From Porticoccus litoralis (GTDB lineage Bacteria > Pseudomonadota > Gammaproteobacteria > Pseudomonadales > Porticoccaceae), in assembly GCF_030676955.1 (NCBI RefSeq), contig NZ_JAUUUU010000004.1, positions 1 to 64,000 on the forward strand: a DNA stretch of 64,000 nt, given 5' to 3'. Below are positions 16,432 to 25,242 of the stretch, in pieces (the stretch's first letter is position 1; each line of letters starts with the position of its first letter). A program made the translations under genes and the position numbers. The notes below the pieces were generated by a model. It saw only the letters and a program-made list of their open reading frames with translations, was not told the DNA's origin and did not search any database.

Positions 16432-17391
16432 ATGGCAGTCGTTCGTTACAGTGACCGGGCTATCGATGTCCCGGAAGGCGAGACGCTTTTATCCGCCCTG
16501 GAAGGGGCGGATATTGCTGTCCCCAATAGTTGCCGTGCGGGGCTCTGTCACTCCTGCATAATGGTGGCTCACGATAGCCCAATCCCCGAGAAAGCTCAGG
16601 CCGGGCTTTCTTCACAACAGATTGCACAGAGTTACTTCCTGGCCTGCCAGTGTTACCCCGAATCCGATATGGAGGTTTCGTTGGGTGATGCTGAGCGCCG
16701 CTATGATGCGGTGATGACGTACAAGGAGCCCTTGAACCAGGGGGTGCTGAAAGTCCGTTTTAAAACAGATATGCCCTGGTTTGCCGGTCAGTACACCAGC
16801 GTGTGGAAAAACCTGGCTGACGGACGTAGTTTTTCCATCGCCAGCATGCCGGAAGATGGACATATAGAGTTGCACGTGCGACGTCGTTCCAATGGTGTGA
16901 TCAGCAGTTGGCTGGAGCACGAAATGCAGGAAGGCGACAGCTGCCAGTTAAGTTCGGCCCGCGGACATTGTTTCTACAATCCCGGTGCTGAAGAACAAAC
17001 GCTTGTGTTGGCAGGTACCGGTACGGGACTGGCGCCGTTGTATGGTGTGGCCCGGCAGGCATTGGCCAATGATCATCGGGGAGATATTCATCTGTACTCC
17101 GCTTCCGGCAGCCCCGACCAGTTATACTTGGTGGATGAGTTGGTTGATCTGGCCGGCCGTCATGAAAATTTCCACTATCACCGTGTGGTAAAGCGGGAAG
17201 CAGAGCAGGATCCGCAATTACATCAGGGTGACCTGGTTGATATTGTCAGTCGCCGTCACACTGATCTTAAACAACACCGGATTTATCTCTGTGGAGCGCC
17301 GGGCATGGTCAAGAAACTGCAGAAATTGAGTTTTCTCCAAGGCGCAGCGCTCACCGATATTCTTGTAGATGCGTTTGAGGCCCCGGCTTAA
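16432..17391 (+). CDS. 2Fe-2S ferredoxin-FAD/NAD reductase, likely globin reductase
   Basis: This 319-aa fusion has an N-terminal plant-type 2Fe-2S ferredoxin domain with C34, C39, C42 and C72 in the C-x4-C-x2-C spacing. An FAD domain follows with the RSFSIAS motif (flavin binding), then an NAD(P) domain with the GTGTGLAPL nucleotide loop and the end-region CGAPGMV. This is the arrangement of oxygenase reductases. Because it sits between a truncated haemoglobin and nsrR, its natural partner is probably the globin: NADH to FAD to 2Fe-2S to haem. That pairing is inferred from position. Confidence 0.9.
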   Translation: MAVVRYSDRAIDVPEGETLLSALEGADIAVPNSCRAGLCHSCIMVAHDSPIPEKAQAGLSSQQIAQSYFLACQCYPESDMEVSLGDAERRYDAVMTYKEPLNQGVLKVRFKTDMPWFAGQYTSVWKNLADGRSFSIASMPEDGHIELHVRRRSNGVISSWLEHEMQEGDSCQLSSARGHCFYNPGAEEQTLVLAGTGTGLAPLYGVARQALANDHRGDIHLYSASGSPDQLYLVDELVDLAGRHENFHYHRVVKREAEQDPQLHQGDLVDIVSRRHTDLKQHRIYLCGAPGMVKKLQKLSFLQGAALTDILVDAFEAPA

Positions 17392-17393
17392 GC

Positions 17394-17825
17394 ATGCAGT
17401 TAACTCGATTTACCGACTATGGCCTGCGGGTACTGATTCATCTCAGCAGTCAGCCCCCGGGGGTTCGCGTAGGTCTGGATTTTCTGGCGGAGCGCTTCAA
17501 TATGAACCGCCACCATCTTTACAAAGTCAGTCAGCGGCTGTCTCAGCTGGGCTGGATATCATCAGCCCGAGGCAAAAATGGCGGTATTGTTCTGGAACCG
17601 GATACACGCCAGAAAAATCTACTGGAAATCATCAGTGAGCTGGAAGAAACCATGGAGCCGATTGACTGCAAAGGTATCCAGTGCCCCATAGCCAGCCAAT
17701 GTAAGTTACAGGGAGTTCTCGGCCTAGCGGCCCAGGCCTTCAGAAATGTTCTCGCCCAATACCGGCTGGATGATCTGCAGCAAAAAGATCTGCAAATGAT
17801 CACAAAAGTTCTTGATATGGCCTGA
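17394..17825 (+). CDS. nsrR: NsrR, NO-sensing Rrf2-family repressor
   Basis: This 143-aa Rrf2-family regulator starts MQLTRFTDYGLRVLIHL, almost as in E. coli NsrR. It has the winged-helix region with a RGKNGGI wing and three cluster-ligating cysteines, C92, C97 and C103 (DCKGIQCPIASQC). NO attack on the Fe-S cluster releases the DNA. It begins 2 bp after the reductase stop, so it is co-transcribed with the genes it probably controls through the palindrome at 16019-16055. Confidence 0.93.
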   Translation: MQLTRFTDYGLRVLIHLSSQPPGVRVGLDFLAERFNMNRHHLYKVSQRLSQLGWISSARGKNGGIVLEPDTRQKNLLEIISELEETMEPIDCKGIQCPIASQCKLQGVLGLAAQAFRNVLAQYRLDDLQQKDLQMITKVLDMA

Positions 17826-17893
17826 TCGTAATGGTCCCCAAAGGTGAATGATCGTCAGATTACACGGCGGGCAACTTGACTGATGCTGGCTTT

Positions 17894-18466
17894 TCAGGGG
17901 TTCATGGCATTGACCTGTTCCAGATATTGAATTGCCGGCTGGTAGCCAGCTTGAGCAGATCGTTTAAACCATTCATTACCCTGCTTTTCATCTTTCGCGA
18001 CACCCATCCCGTTGTAGTAGAGGCCCCCAAGGGCATACATGGCTGCCGGATGACCGACATTGGCAGCTTTTTCATACCAGGGCACGGCTTTAGCGTAATC
18101 TTTTATCACCCCTTCGCCACTTTGATAAGCCCAGCCGGTTTCAAACATGCCGCCCGGGTGGCCTTGTTCGGCGGACTTCAGATACAGTTCAAACGCAGTC
18201 TTGAGATCTTTTTCTGTTCCCCAGCCCTCCCGGTAGAGTATTGCCAACGCAAATTGGGCATCGGCATCCCCGGTTTTGGCCAGTTCACTGAGTATTGCAA
18301 AGCCTTTATCCAGTTCACCTCCGCGAACCGCCTGGTACCCCTCTTCGAGGGTGGCTGCCATCACGGAAAAGGAAAGTAAGATGCCTACAAGGGCGCTTAA
18401 ATATTTCACAGATACTCCTAAACGAGTCATTACAGGATGGTTGAATGCGGAATGGATGCCGATCAT
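17894..18466 (-). CDS. Secreted Sel1-repeat protein
   Basis: This 190-aa protein has a hydrophobic export segment and about four Sel1-like repeats (pattern A-x-x-LG-x-LY-x-G-x-G-x-x-KD-x-x-x-A-x-x-W-x-x-x-A-A-x-x-G-x-x-x-A). Sel1 repeats build alpha solenoids for protein contacts, often in the envelope. The Met at 18430 (start of MTRLGVSVKYLSALVG) would give a cleaner signal peptide than 18466, and no strong ribosome site separates the two. No partner is obvious. Confidence 0.8.
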   Translation of the reverse strand: MIGIHSAFNHPVMTRLGVSVKYLSALVGILLSFSVMAATLEEGYQAVRGGELDKGFAILSELAKTGDADAQFALAILYREGWGTEKDLKTAFELYLKSAEQGHPGGMFETGWAYQSGEGVIKDYAKAVPWYEKAANVGHPAAMYALGGLYYNGMGVAKDEKQGNEWFKRSAQAGYQPAIQYLEQVNAMNP

Positions 18467-18529
18467 ACAACGATTTATTTATAGAAGGTTTGATTCATCG
18501 TCCCGCTATGAGTTCACTTGTTGCCACAA

Positions 18530-18790
18530 TCAGCCGAGCAGGGTGTGGCCTTCTGGCAACTGACGAGCCATCCATAAAGCCAATTTGTGCTTCATGTGCG
18601 GGATATCATGTTGCTCCTTGGCCAGAGGCTGAATCAGCTTGTCGTGAACCAGTAACTTGTAGATATACTCAACCTTCTCGTTGGCAGAGTCTGAAGCTTC
18701 AAATTTCGCCGCGCCGCGTTTTTCCGCATAGATCATGCCGATACGCAATGCTTCCTTTAACAGTTCCGGTTCATTTTTCAGCTTGGACAT
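18530..18790 (-). CDS. DUF5062-family small protein
   Basis: This 86-aa helical protein contains LLKEALRIGMIYAEKRGAAKFE and the C-terminal DIPHMKHKLALWMARQLPEGH block, which I recognise from DUF5062 proteins of Vibrio and relatives. Function unknown, soluble. It lies 19 bp downstream of cysE on the same strand and may share its transcript. Confidence 0.75.
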   Translation of the reverse strand: MSKLKNEPELLKEALRIGMIYAEKRGAAKFEASDSANEKVEYIYKLLVHDKLIQPLAKEQHDIPHMKHKLALWMARQLPEGHTLLG

Positions 18791-18809
18791 GACGTCTTCC
18801 TTCTTATTA

Positions 18810-19595
18810 TTAGTCGCAACAGCCAGAAAGCCCCTGGTCCATTAGTTCTGCAGGGGCATCTATTTCTATCGTGCCGATCACTTCGGCAGGCACGCCGGCA
18901 ACCACCGAGTGCGGGGGGATATTATTGAGCACCACGCTGGCAGCGGTGATTTTGGAGCCGGCACCAATTTCAATATTGCCCAGAATTTTGGCACCGGGGC
19001 CGATCAGTACGCCGCGACGGACTTTGGGATGCCGGTCGCCGCTTTCCTTGCCGGTTCCGCCCAGGGTGACAGACTGCAGGATGGAAACGCAGTCCTCGAT
19101 TACCGCAGTTTCCCCTACGACGATTCCCGTGGCGTGATCAAACATGATTCCGCGACCGATTTCTGCTGCCGGATGAATATCTACACCGAAAACGACGGAA
19201 ATACGGTTTTGCAGTACCAGCGCCAGGGACTGGCGATTCTGTTGCCACAACCAGTGGGCTGCTCGCCAGGCCTGCAACGCATGGAAACCCTTGTAGTAAA
19301 GAAAGGTTGAAAATAGGTTCTGGCAGGCGGAATCCCGATTGTAGATAGCCAGGATGTCACAGTTGACCTTGTCTTCCATATCCTGGTCCCCGGAGAAAGC
19401 TTCCTCGAACACTTCATGCAAAGTCAGGGATGAGGTGGCATCACAGCCGAGTTTCTCTGCGAGCAAAAAACTCAGTGCTTCCAGTATCGAGTCATGTTTC
19501 AGGATGGTGACCTGGAGAAAGCTGGCTAATACCGGCTCTTCATTGGCGACGGCAGCGGCATCCTGCTGGATTTCTTGCCAAAGGGATAGGCTCAT
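18810..19595 (-). CDS. cysE: Serine O-acetyltransferase
   Basis: This enzyme acetylates L-serine with acetyl-CoA to O-acetylserine, the first step of cysteine synthesis. The 261-aa protein has the N-terminal helical SATase domain (about 5-115) and a C-terminal left-handed beta helix of hexapeptide repeats. The conserved DIHPAAEIGRGIMFDHATG, VTLGGTGKESGDRHPK and HSVVAGVPAE segments carry the catalytic Asp/His residues and the CoA-binding region. The end after VAGVPAEVIG is a normal CysE tail. No IscR or other cys gene is adjacent. Confidence 0.95.
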   Translation of the reverse strand: MSLSLWQEIQQDAAAVANEEPVLASFLQVTILKHDSILEALSFLLAEKLGCDATSSLTLHEVFEEAFSGDQDMEDKVNCDILAIYNRDSACQNLFSTFLYYKGFHALQAWRAAHWLWQQNRQSLALVLQNRISVVFGVDIHPAAEIGRGIMFDHATGIVVGETAVIEDCVSILQSVTLGGTGKESGDRHPKVRRGVLIGPGAKILGNIEIGAGSKITAASVVLNNIPPHSVVAGVPAEVIGTIEIDAPAELMDQGLSGCCD

Positions 19596-19645
19596 AACAT
19601 CAAAAAGTCACTTGGGGTCAGCGCATCATTATCGGGGCGCTAGGG

Positions 19646-20371
19646 TTATTTTTCCAGCGGCGTGCGAGCTAGGCACCAGACATTCACGCGACGGGCGCCG
19701 CCGGACATCAGCATCCTGCTCAGTTCATTGATGGTGCTACCGGTGGTGACCACATCGTCCACCAGTGCAATGGTTTTACCAGATACATCCCCCTTGAGGT
19801 GAAATGCACCTTTGAGGTTGTTAAGGCGTTGAGAACGCCGCTGACCCTGCTGTTGTGGTGTGTATCGCGTGCGTTGTAGAGCACGATGGTATACAGGTAT
19901 GTCCAGCCGTCTGCCCAGGTAATTAGCTAGCCAGGTGGCCTGATTGAAACCCCTCTGCCAGAGACGCCGCCAGTGCAGCGGCACGGGGATCAATAACTCC
20001 GGTAATTCCTCCTGCTGGTTCAGGTTGCGCAACAGGAACTCCGTCAGCAGGGCACCAGCTGAGAATTTGCCGTGGTGTTTAAAGCGATTGATGAGCAAAT
20101 TGATGGGAAATTCATAGCGCAGTGGGGCCAGACAGCTATGGAAGGGTGGCGGGTTGCTCTGGCACTGGCCACACAGAGCCAATGTCTCTATCTCCGCCCC
20201 GATGGGCAAGGCACAGATGGGACAGCATGACCGGTTTTGCGGTAATTCCCTCTCGCACCCGGAGCACAGGTCCACTGCCTGCCCGCTGGCCATGCCACAA
20301 ATCAGACAACGGCCGGGGAGCAGTCGGTAACTTGCCCGGCGTAGCATAGTTGCCAGTTGCTGGTCGTCCAT
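19646..20371 (-). CDS. comF: ComF-family phosphoribosyltransferase-like protein
   Basis: This 241-aa protein has an N-terminal zinc-binding domain with four C-x-x-C-type pairs (CLICG, CSGCE, CPIC, CGQCQ) followed by a PRTase-fold domain. The fold carries the PRPP loop VALVDDVVTTGST and the PQQQGQRRSQRLNNLKGAF segment typical of ComF/GntX. In naturally competent bacteria ComF is needed for DNA uptake; the chemistry is unknown. It is transcribed divergently from bioB, as in many gammaproteobacteria. Confidence 0.9.
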   Translation of the reverse strand: MDDQQLATMLRRASYRLLPGRCLICGMASGQAVDLCSGCERELPQNRSCCPICALPIGAEIETLALCGQCQSNPPPFHSCLAPLRYEFPINLLINRFKHHGKFSAGALLTEFLLRNLNQQEELPELLIPVPLHWRRLWQRGFNQATWLANYLGRRLDIPVYHRALQRTRYTPQQQGQRRSQRLNNLKGAFHLKGDVSGKTIALVDDVVTTGSTINELSRMLMSGGARRVNVWCLARTPLEK

Positions 20372-20399
20372 AGTAGTTAACCAGAAATCCTTTTTTTGG

Positions 20400-20439
20400 T
20401 TGACAGCGATCCATGCTCACTTATGATAACGAGCTGTCA
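20400..20439 (+). promoter_or_regulatory. bioB promoter with overlapping inverted repeat
   Basis: TTGACA (20400-20405), a 16-bp spacer and TATGAT (20422-20427) form a near-consensus sigma-70 promoter. TGACAGC (20401-20407) and GCTGTCA (20433-20439) form a perfect 7-bp inverted repeat spanning it. The repeat could be an operator for a biotin regulator such as BirA, though the sequence is not the usual BirA box. Confidence 0.65.
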
Positions 20440-20461
20440 CCGACTATATGAGAGATGATTG

Positions 20462-21520
20462 ATGCCCGCCAGCCAAGTTTCAGATATCCGCCACGACTGG
20501 ACCCGTGATGAAGTATTGGCGCTGTTCAAGCAGCCCTTTAATGACCTGTTGTTCCAGGCCCAGGTGGTGCATCGACAACACTTCAACCCCAATGAGGTAC
20601 AGCTCAGTACACTGCTGTCCATCAAGACCGGTGCTTGTCCTGAGGACTGTAAATACTGTCCCCAGAGCGCCCGTTACGATACCGGGCTGGAGAAAGAGCA
20701 GTTGATGGCCGTCGATCAGGTCATCGAAGAGGCCAAGGCTGCCAAGGCCAGTGGTGCCACCCGTTTCTGCATGGGCGCTGCCTGGCGTTCCCCCAAAGAT
20801 AAGGATTTGCCCGCTGTAGCGGAAATGGTGCGCCAAGTGAAGGCGCTGGGTATGGAAACCTGTATGACCCTGGGCATGCTGAAAGAAGATCAGGCGCAGA
20901 TGTTGGCCGATGCCGGGCTCGATTACTACAACCACAACCTGGACACTTCGCCGGAATACTACGGCGAAATTATCACCACCAGAACCTATCAGGATCGACT
21001 GAACACCCTGGACAGTGTGCGCCGCGCGGGCATGAAAGTCTGTGCAGGAGGCATCGTTGGTATGGGTGAGGGTGAGAAGGACCGTGCCGGACTGTTGATG
21101 CAGTTGGCCAACTTGCCCCAGCACCCGGAATCCGTACCGATCAATATGTTGGTGAAAGTGGCGGGAACCCCGCTGGATCAGCAGGATGACCTGGACCCGT
21201 TTGAGTTTATCCGCACCATCGCTGTGGCGCGTATTCTCATGCCGAAATCCCATGTGCGTCTCTCTGCCGGGCGCGAGGAAATGAACGACCAGATGCAGGC
21301 GCTGGCCTTTATGGCCGGGGCCAATTCCATTTTTTATTGTGAAAAACTGCTCACCACACCCAACCCCAAAGCTAACCGGGACATGGAATTGCTGGGCAGG
21401 CTCGGTATTGTGCCGGAAACCCGCCACGTGGCGAGGGACAGCGATGAAGAGGAACAGGCTTTGCGTCAGGCTGTGGCCGAAGCGGCAAGCGACCACCTTT
21501 TCTACAACGCGGCCAACTAG
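20462..21520 (+). CDS. bioB: Biotin synthase
   Basis: This radical-SAM enzyme inserts sulfur into dethiobiotin to give biotin. The 352-aa protein has the CPEDCKYCPQS motif (C-x3-C-x2-C) for the 4Fe-4S cluster. Conserved residues for the sacrificial 2Fe-2S cluster include the cysteines in GMETCMTLG, AGMKVCAGG and the Arg in HVRLSAGRE. I chose the ATG at 20462 (MPASQ); a TTG one codon upstream is not needed. It is first in a bioB-F-HC-D operon; bioA is not in the window. Confidence 0.97.
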   Translation: MPASQVSDIRHDWTRDEVLALFKQPFNDLLFQAQVVHRQHFNPNEVQLSTLLSIKTGACPEDCKYCPQSARYDTGLEKEQLMAVDQVIEEAKAAKASGATRFCMGAAWRSPKDKDLPAVAEMVRQVKALGMETCMTLGMLKEDQAQMLADAGLDYYNHNLDTSPEYYGEIITTRTYQDRLNTLDSVRRAGMKVCAGGIVGMGEGEKDRAGLLMQLANLPQHPESVPINMLVKVAGTPLDQQDDLDPFEFIRTIAVARILMPKSHVRLSAGREEMNDQMQALAFMAGANSIFYCEKLLTTPNPKANRDMELLGRLGIVPETRHVARDSDEEEQALRQAVAEAASDHLFYNAAN

Positions 21521-21561
21521 TTATCTGAGGGTGGCTGTCTGCTGGTCACCCGGGAGTTCAT

Positions 21562-22749
21562 ATGTCCCTATCCATGGATCAGCAACTGCAGAAGCGGTTG
21601 GCGCAGCGCCGGGCAGATAACCTCTACCGCCAGCGACACCTGTTACAGTCTGCGCAGAACAGCATTGTGCAGGTGGACGGCAAGACCTGTGTGGCCTTCT
21701 GCAGCAATGATTACCTAGGCCTCGCCAGCCACCCGGCAGTCATCGACAGTCTGCGCCGTGGTGTCGAGACTTACGGTGTCGGCAGCGGTGCCTCCCATCT
21801 TATTTACGGCCATTCCCAGGAACACCACGCCCTGGAAGAGGAACTGGCAGCCTTTACCGGACGCCCGAGAGCACTGTTGTTTTCCACTGGCTATATGGCC
21901 AACCTGGGGACTATTCGCGCCCTGGTGGACAAGGGTGACCATGTGTTTGAGGATCGCCTCAATCACGCTTCCCTGCTCGATGGTGGCCTGGCGAGCAATG
22001 CCCGTTGCCAACGGTATAAGCACCTCGATGTCAGTGATCTCGCCCGGCGCCTGGCGAAAACCGAAGGCGGGCGCAAGCTGGTGGTCACCGATGGTGTCTT
22101 CAGTATGGATGGCGATGTTGCTCCGCTGGTGGAGATGGCTGCTGTCTGCCGTCAGTACGATGGCTGGTTGATGGTGGATGACGCCCACGGCTTTGGCGTA
22201 CTGGGTGAGAACGGTGGTGGCCTGGCGGAACAGTGCCAGCTGGACGTGGAAGAGCTGCCCATCCTGATGGGCACACTGGGCAAGGGCTTCGGTACCTTCG
22301 GCGCTTTTGTGGCCGGCTCTGAAGCCTTGGTCGATACCCTGATTCAGTATGCGCGTACCTATATTTACACCACGGCGCTGCCACCATCAGTGGCAGCGGC
22401 TACCCGTATCAGCCTGAAAATTCTGCGCCGTGAAAGTTGGCGGCGTGAAAAACTGCAAAGTCTGGTTTCACGCTTTAGACAGGGCATTGCCGATCTGGGA
22501 CTGGAACTCATGGACTCATCGACCCCGATCCAGCCAGTGCTGCTGAAAAATGACGCGCTTTGCCAGAAAGTGGGAGAAAGGCTCCGCGAGAAAGGCTTTC
22601 TGGTGGGGGCGATTCGCCCGCCCACGGTGCCTGTGGGCAGTGCTCGGCTGCGGGTAACCCTGTGTGCTGAGCACACGGAGGAGCAGGTTGATGCCCTGGT
22701 GGATGCCATCGATAGCAGTCTTACCGAGCTGCAAAAGGAAGGCCTGTGA
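21562..22749 (+). CDS. bioF: 8-amino-7-oxononanoate synthase
   Basis: This PLP enzyme condenses pimeloyl-ACP (or -CoA) with L-alanine. The 395-aa protein has the alpha-oxoamine synthase motifs: CSNDYLGLASHP, GSGASHLIYGH, VTDGVFSMDGD, DDAHGFGVLG, and the PLP lysine in TLGKGFGTFG. It ends by overlapping the start of the next gene (TGA at 22747-22749 shares its A with ATG 22749-22751), so the two are translationally coupled. Confidence 0.97.
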   Translation: MSLSMDQQLQKRLAQRRADNLYRQRHLLQSAQNSIVQVDGKTCVAFCSNDYLGLASHPAVIDSLRRGVETYGVGSGASHLIYGHSQEHHALEEELAAFTGRPRALLFSTGYMANLGTIRALVDKGDHVFEDRLNHASLLDGGLASNARCQRYKHLDVSDLARRLAKTEGGRKLVVTDGVFSMDGDVAPLVEMAAVCRQYDGWLMVDDAHGFGVLGENGGGLAEQCQLDVEELPILMGTLGKGFGTFGAFVAGSEALVDTLIQYARTYIYTTALPPSVAAATRISLKILRRESWRREKLQSLVSRFRQGIADLGLELMDSSTPIQPVLLKNDALCQKVGERLREKGFLVGAIRPPTVPVGSARLRVTLCAEHTEEQVDALVDAIDSSLTELQKEGL

Positions 22750-24350
22750 TGGCGGCACCCCTGAAAAATCTCCCGGATGGCTCAGTCGCCGTGTATCACC
22801 ATGCCTGTGAAGGAACTCCGATCCAGGAAGAGCCTTTGGTGTTGTTGCACGGGTGGGGGAGTGACAGCCACATCTGGCAGGAAATGCTACCCCTGCTGAC
22901 GCCGCACTTTCATGTACTGCTGGTCGATTTGCCGGGTTTCGGTGAAAGTCCGGCACTGAATAACGATGATCCAGACGATTATATTGCGGCCCTGTTGGCG
23001 ATACTGCCAGAACGGTGCAGCCTGGTGGGGTGGTCACTGGGGGGCATGCTGGCGACTGCACTGGCCAGCCGTTATCCGGACCGTATTGCCCATCTGTTGA
23101 CCATCGCCAGTAACCCTGTGTTTGTGCAAGCAGAAGGCTGGTCTTCGGCCATGACCAGTGCTGAGTTTGCTGACTTCAATGAATCCTTTCGACAACAACC
23201 GGCGCTCTGCCTGAAACGTTTCCAGGGCTTGCAGTGCCGGGGAGATGACCACGAACGTGAGCTGATCAGACAACTTCGTGGTGTGTCCGGGGTTCCTTCC
23301 CATTCCCAGGAAGCCGCCTGGCGACGCGGTTTGGACTTGTTGCAGTTACTGGATAACCGCGCGGCGCTGGCCAGCCTGTCAGTACCCGGCCTGCATATAT
23401 TCGGAGGGGCTGATCAGCTGGTTCCCAGCGCAACGGCCGCGGCACTTCAGGCACTGAACTCTGCCCAGCAGTCGGTTGTATTGGATGGGACCGCTCATAT
23501 TCCCCTTCTCAGCTGCCCCCAGCGTTTGGCAGAGGAGATAATCCATTTTATTCAGACCGACCGCTACCGGCTGGATAAGACCCGCATCGCGCAATCGTTC
23601 AGCCGGGCGGCCAACAGCTATGACAGTGTGGCCCGACTGCAGCGTCAGGTAGGGCAGCAGTTGCTGGAGCAGCTGTCTCCCACTATGGAGCTGTTGTCGA
23701 TTGTGGATCTGGGCTGCGGGACGGGATACTTCACCACTCGGCTGGCAGAACGTTATTCACCTGCTTCCCTGAAAGGCATTGATCTTGCTCAGGGGATGCT
23801 TGACTACGCACAGCAGCAACACGGCGACTGTGCCATCTGGCTTTGTGATGATGCGGAGTCGCTGTCTTTGCCGGATCAGAGTGTGGATCTGGTTTTTTCC
23901 AACCTGGCTTTCCAGTGGTGTGAACGGTTGCCACAACTCGCGGCGGAACTGGCGCGGGTGTTGAAGCCCGGTGGAGCTGTTGCGTTTACTTCGTTGGGGG
24001 AACAGACCCTGTGTGAGTTGCGCGATGCCTGGGCAACCGTGGATGGGTATGTGCATGTCAATCGCTTTCAGTCGGCGCAACATTGGCAGGAAGTTTTCGC
24101 CCAGGCAGGTTTCTGCTTCGAACATTTCAAGGTAGAGCCCGAGATATTGCAGTACAGAGACTTACGTCACCTGACGTCGGAACTGAAAGGATTGGGCGCG
24201 CACAATGTCAATCAGGGCCGTAACCCAAAAATGACCGGGCGCGATCCAATTCGCCGTTTAATGGCGGCTTACGAACGATTCCGTGACAGCGATGGCCAAC
24301 TGCCCGCGACCTGGGAAGTGATTTATGGGGTCGCGAGAAAAGATGGCTAA
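22749..24350 (+). CDS. bioHC: BioHC fusion: pimeloyl-ACP methyl ester esterase + malonyl-ACP methyltransferase
   Basis: This single 533-aa chain carries both ends of pimeloyl synthesis. The N-terminal half (about 1-250) is an alpha/beta hydrolase like BioH, with HGWG oxyanion loop, nucleophile S96 in GWSLGG, Asp in GGADQLVP and His in GTAHIPL. The C-terminal half (about 270-533) is a BioC-like class I methyltransferase with VDLGCGTGYFT. BioC masks malonyl-ACP as the methyl ester for the fatty-acid machinery; BioH removes the mark afterwards. Such BioHC fusions are known in Saccharophagus and Teredinibacter. The start overlaps the bioF stop, and the end overlaps bioD. Confidence 0.95.
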   Translation: MAAPLKNLPDGSVAVYHHACEGTPIQEEPLVLLHGWGSDSHIWQEMLPLLTPHFHVLLVDLPGFGESPALNNDDPDDYIAALLAILPERCSLVGWSLGGMLATALASRYPDRIAHLLTIASNPVFVQAEGWSSAMTSAEFADFNESFRQQPALCLKRFQGLQCRGDDHERELIRQLRGVSGVPSHSQEAAWRRGLDLLQLLDNRAALASLSVPGLHIFGGADQLVPSATAAALQALNSAQQSVVLDGTAHIPLLSCPQRLAEEIIHFIQTDRYRLDKTRIAQSFSRAANSYDSVARLQRQVGQQLLEQLSPTMELLSIVDLGCGTGYFTTRLAERYSPASLKGIDLAQGMLDYAQQQHGDCAIWLCDDAESLSLPDQSVDLVFSNLAFQWCERLPQLAAELARVLKPGGAVAFTSLGEQTLCELRDAWATVDGYVHVNRFQSAQHWQEVFAQAGFCFEHFKVEPEILQYRDLRHLTSELKGLGAHNVNQGRNPKMTGRDPIRRLMAAYERFRDSDGQLPATWEVIYGVARKDG

Positions 24351-25026
24351 GCAATTTTTTGTCACGGGCACCAATACCGGTGTCGGCAAAACACTGGTGA
24401 CGTCAGCCCTGTTGTGTGCAGCCAGGCAACAGGGGCTGCGGACCATCGGTTTGAAGCCCGTGGCCGCAGGCTGTGAGTTGACCGAAGAGGGGTTGTGCAA
24501 TGAGGATGCTCTAGCACTACAGGCACAGTCGTCTTTGCCGCTGAGTTATGCGCAGATCAACCCGGTGGCGCTGGCCCCGGCCATTGCTCCGCATATTGCC
24601 GCCGCCAGGGAAAACCGCCGCCTGAGCGCTGATCGCCTGGCAGGTTTTTGTCGCGGCTCTATGATGCTGCCATCAGATCTGCTGCTGGTTGAAGGGGCAG
24701 GGGGGTGGCGAGTGCCATTAAATGAGCGGGAAACTTTTGCAGATTTGGTTAAAATCCTGCAACTGCCGGTCATCTTGGTGGTCGGAATGGAATTGGGCTG
24801 TATTAATCACGCCCTATTGACCGCCGAGGCAATCCGTCGTGATGGCCTGGAGCTGGCAGGTTGGGTAGCCAATTCGGTCACGCCTGAAATGGATTGTTAC
24901 GAAGACAATCTGGCTTGTTTACAACAGAGGTTAGATTGTCCATTGATCGCCGAATTGCCATTTCTGGCTGATAATTGTGTAGAACAGGCAGCAACTCATG
25001 TGGCAATCGATCAGTTGTTGCAGTAG
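24343..25026 (+). CDS. bioD: Dethiobiotin synthetase
   Basis: This enzyme carboxylates 7,8-diaminopelargonate with ATP and CO2 to dethiobiotin. The 227-aa protein has the P-loop VTGTNTGVGKT and the conserved KPVAAGCE and VEGAGGWRVPL segments. The ATG at 24343 (MAKQFF) overlaps the bioHC end by 8 bp and has GAGAAAAG upstream; an in-frame ATG at 24325 is possible but adds residues not typical of BioD. Confidence 0.96.
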   Translation: MAKQFFVTGTNTGVGKTLVTSALLCAARQQGLRTIGLKPVAAGCELTEEGLCNEDALALQAQSSLPLSYAQINPVALAPAIAPHIAAARENRRLSADRLAGFCRGSMMLPSDLLLVEGAGGWRVPLNERETFADLVKILQLPVILVVGMELGCINHALLTAEAIRRDGLELAGWVANSVTPEMDCYEDNLACLQQRLDCPLIAELPFLADNCVEQAATHVAIDQLLQ

Positions 25027-25053
25027 TGAATTAAACTTAGGGGTAGAAATCGT

Positions 25054-25242
25054 ATGGGTATGAGAAGTGAAGAAGAGTATTCCGAAGAGGATCTGGAGCG
25101 GATACGTGGTGTCGTGAATTCCGGTATCCATTCCGTGGAGCGCAAGCCGTTTCGTTTCAGTTTGTTGTTTTTGTGGTGGATTGTGGTGGCTGCCTTAGGT
25201 GGTGCCGCCTGGATTTTTGCCAGTTCCGTGGGCGCCGTTTAG
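25054..25242 (+). CDS. DUF3094 small membrane protein
   Basis: This 62-aa protein has an acidic soluble head (EEEYSEEDLERIRGVVNSGIHSVERKPFR) and one transmembrane helix (about 36-58). The VERKPFRF junction and overall plan match DUF3094, common in Pseudomonas and relatives and of unknown function. It is 27 bp after bioD and probably rides on the same transcript. It ends base-to-base with the convergent EVE gene. Confidence 0.82.
   Translation: MGMRSEEEYSEEDLERIRGVVNSGIHSVERKPFRFSLLFLWWIVVAALGGAAWIFASSVGAV

Noticed and set aside
20480..21496. 338-aa open frame antisense to bioB
   Set aside because: Shadow frame: rich in His and Gln as expected from the complement of bioB codons, no ribosome site or motif.
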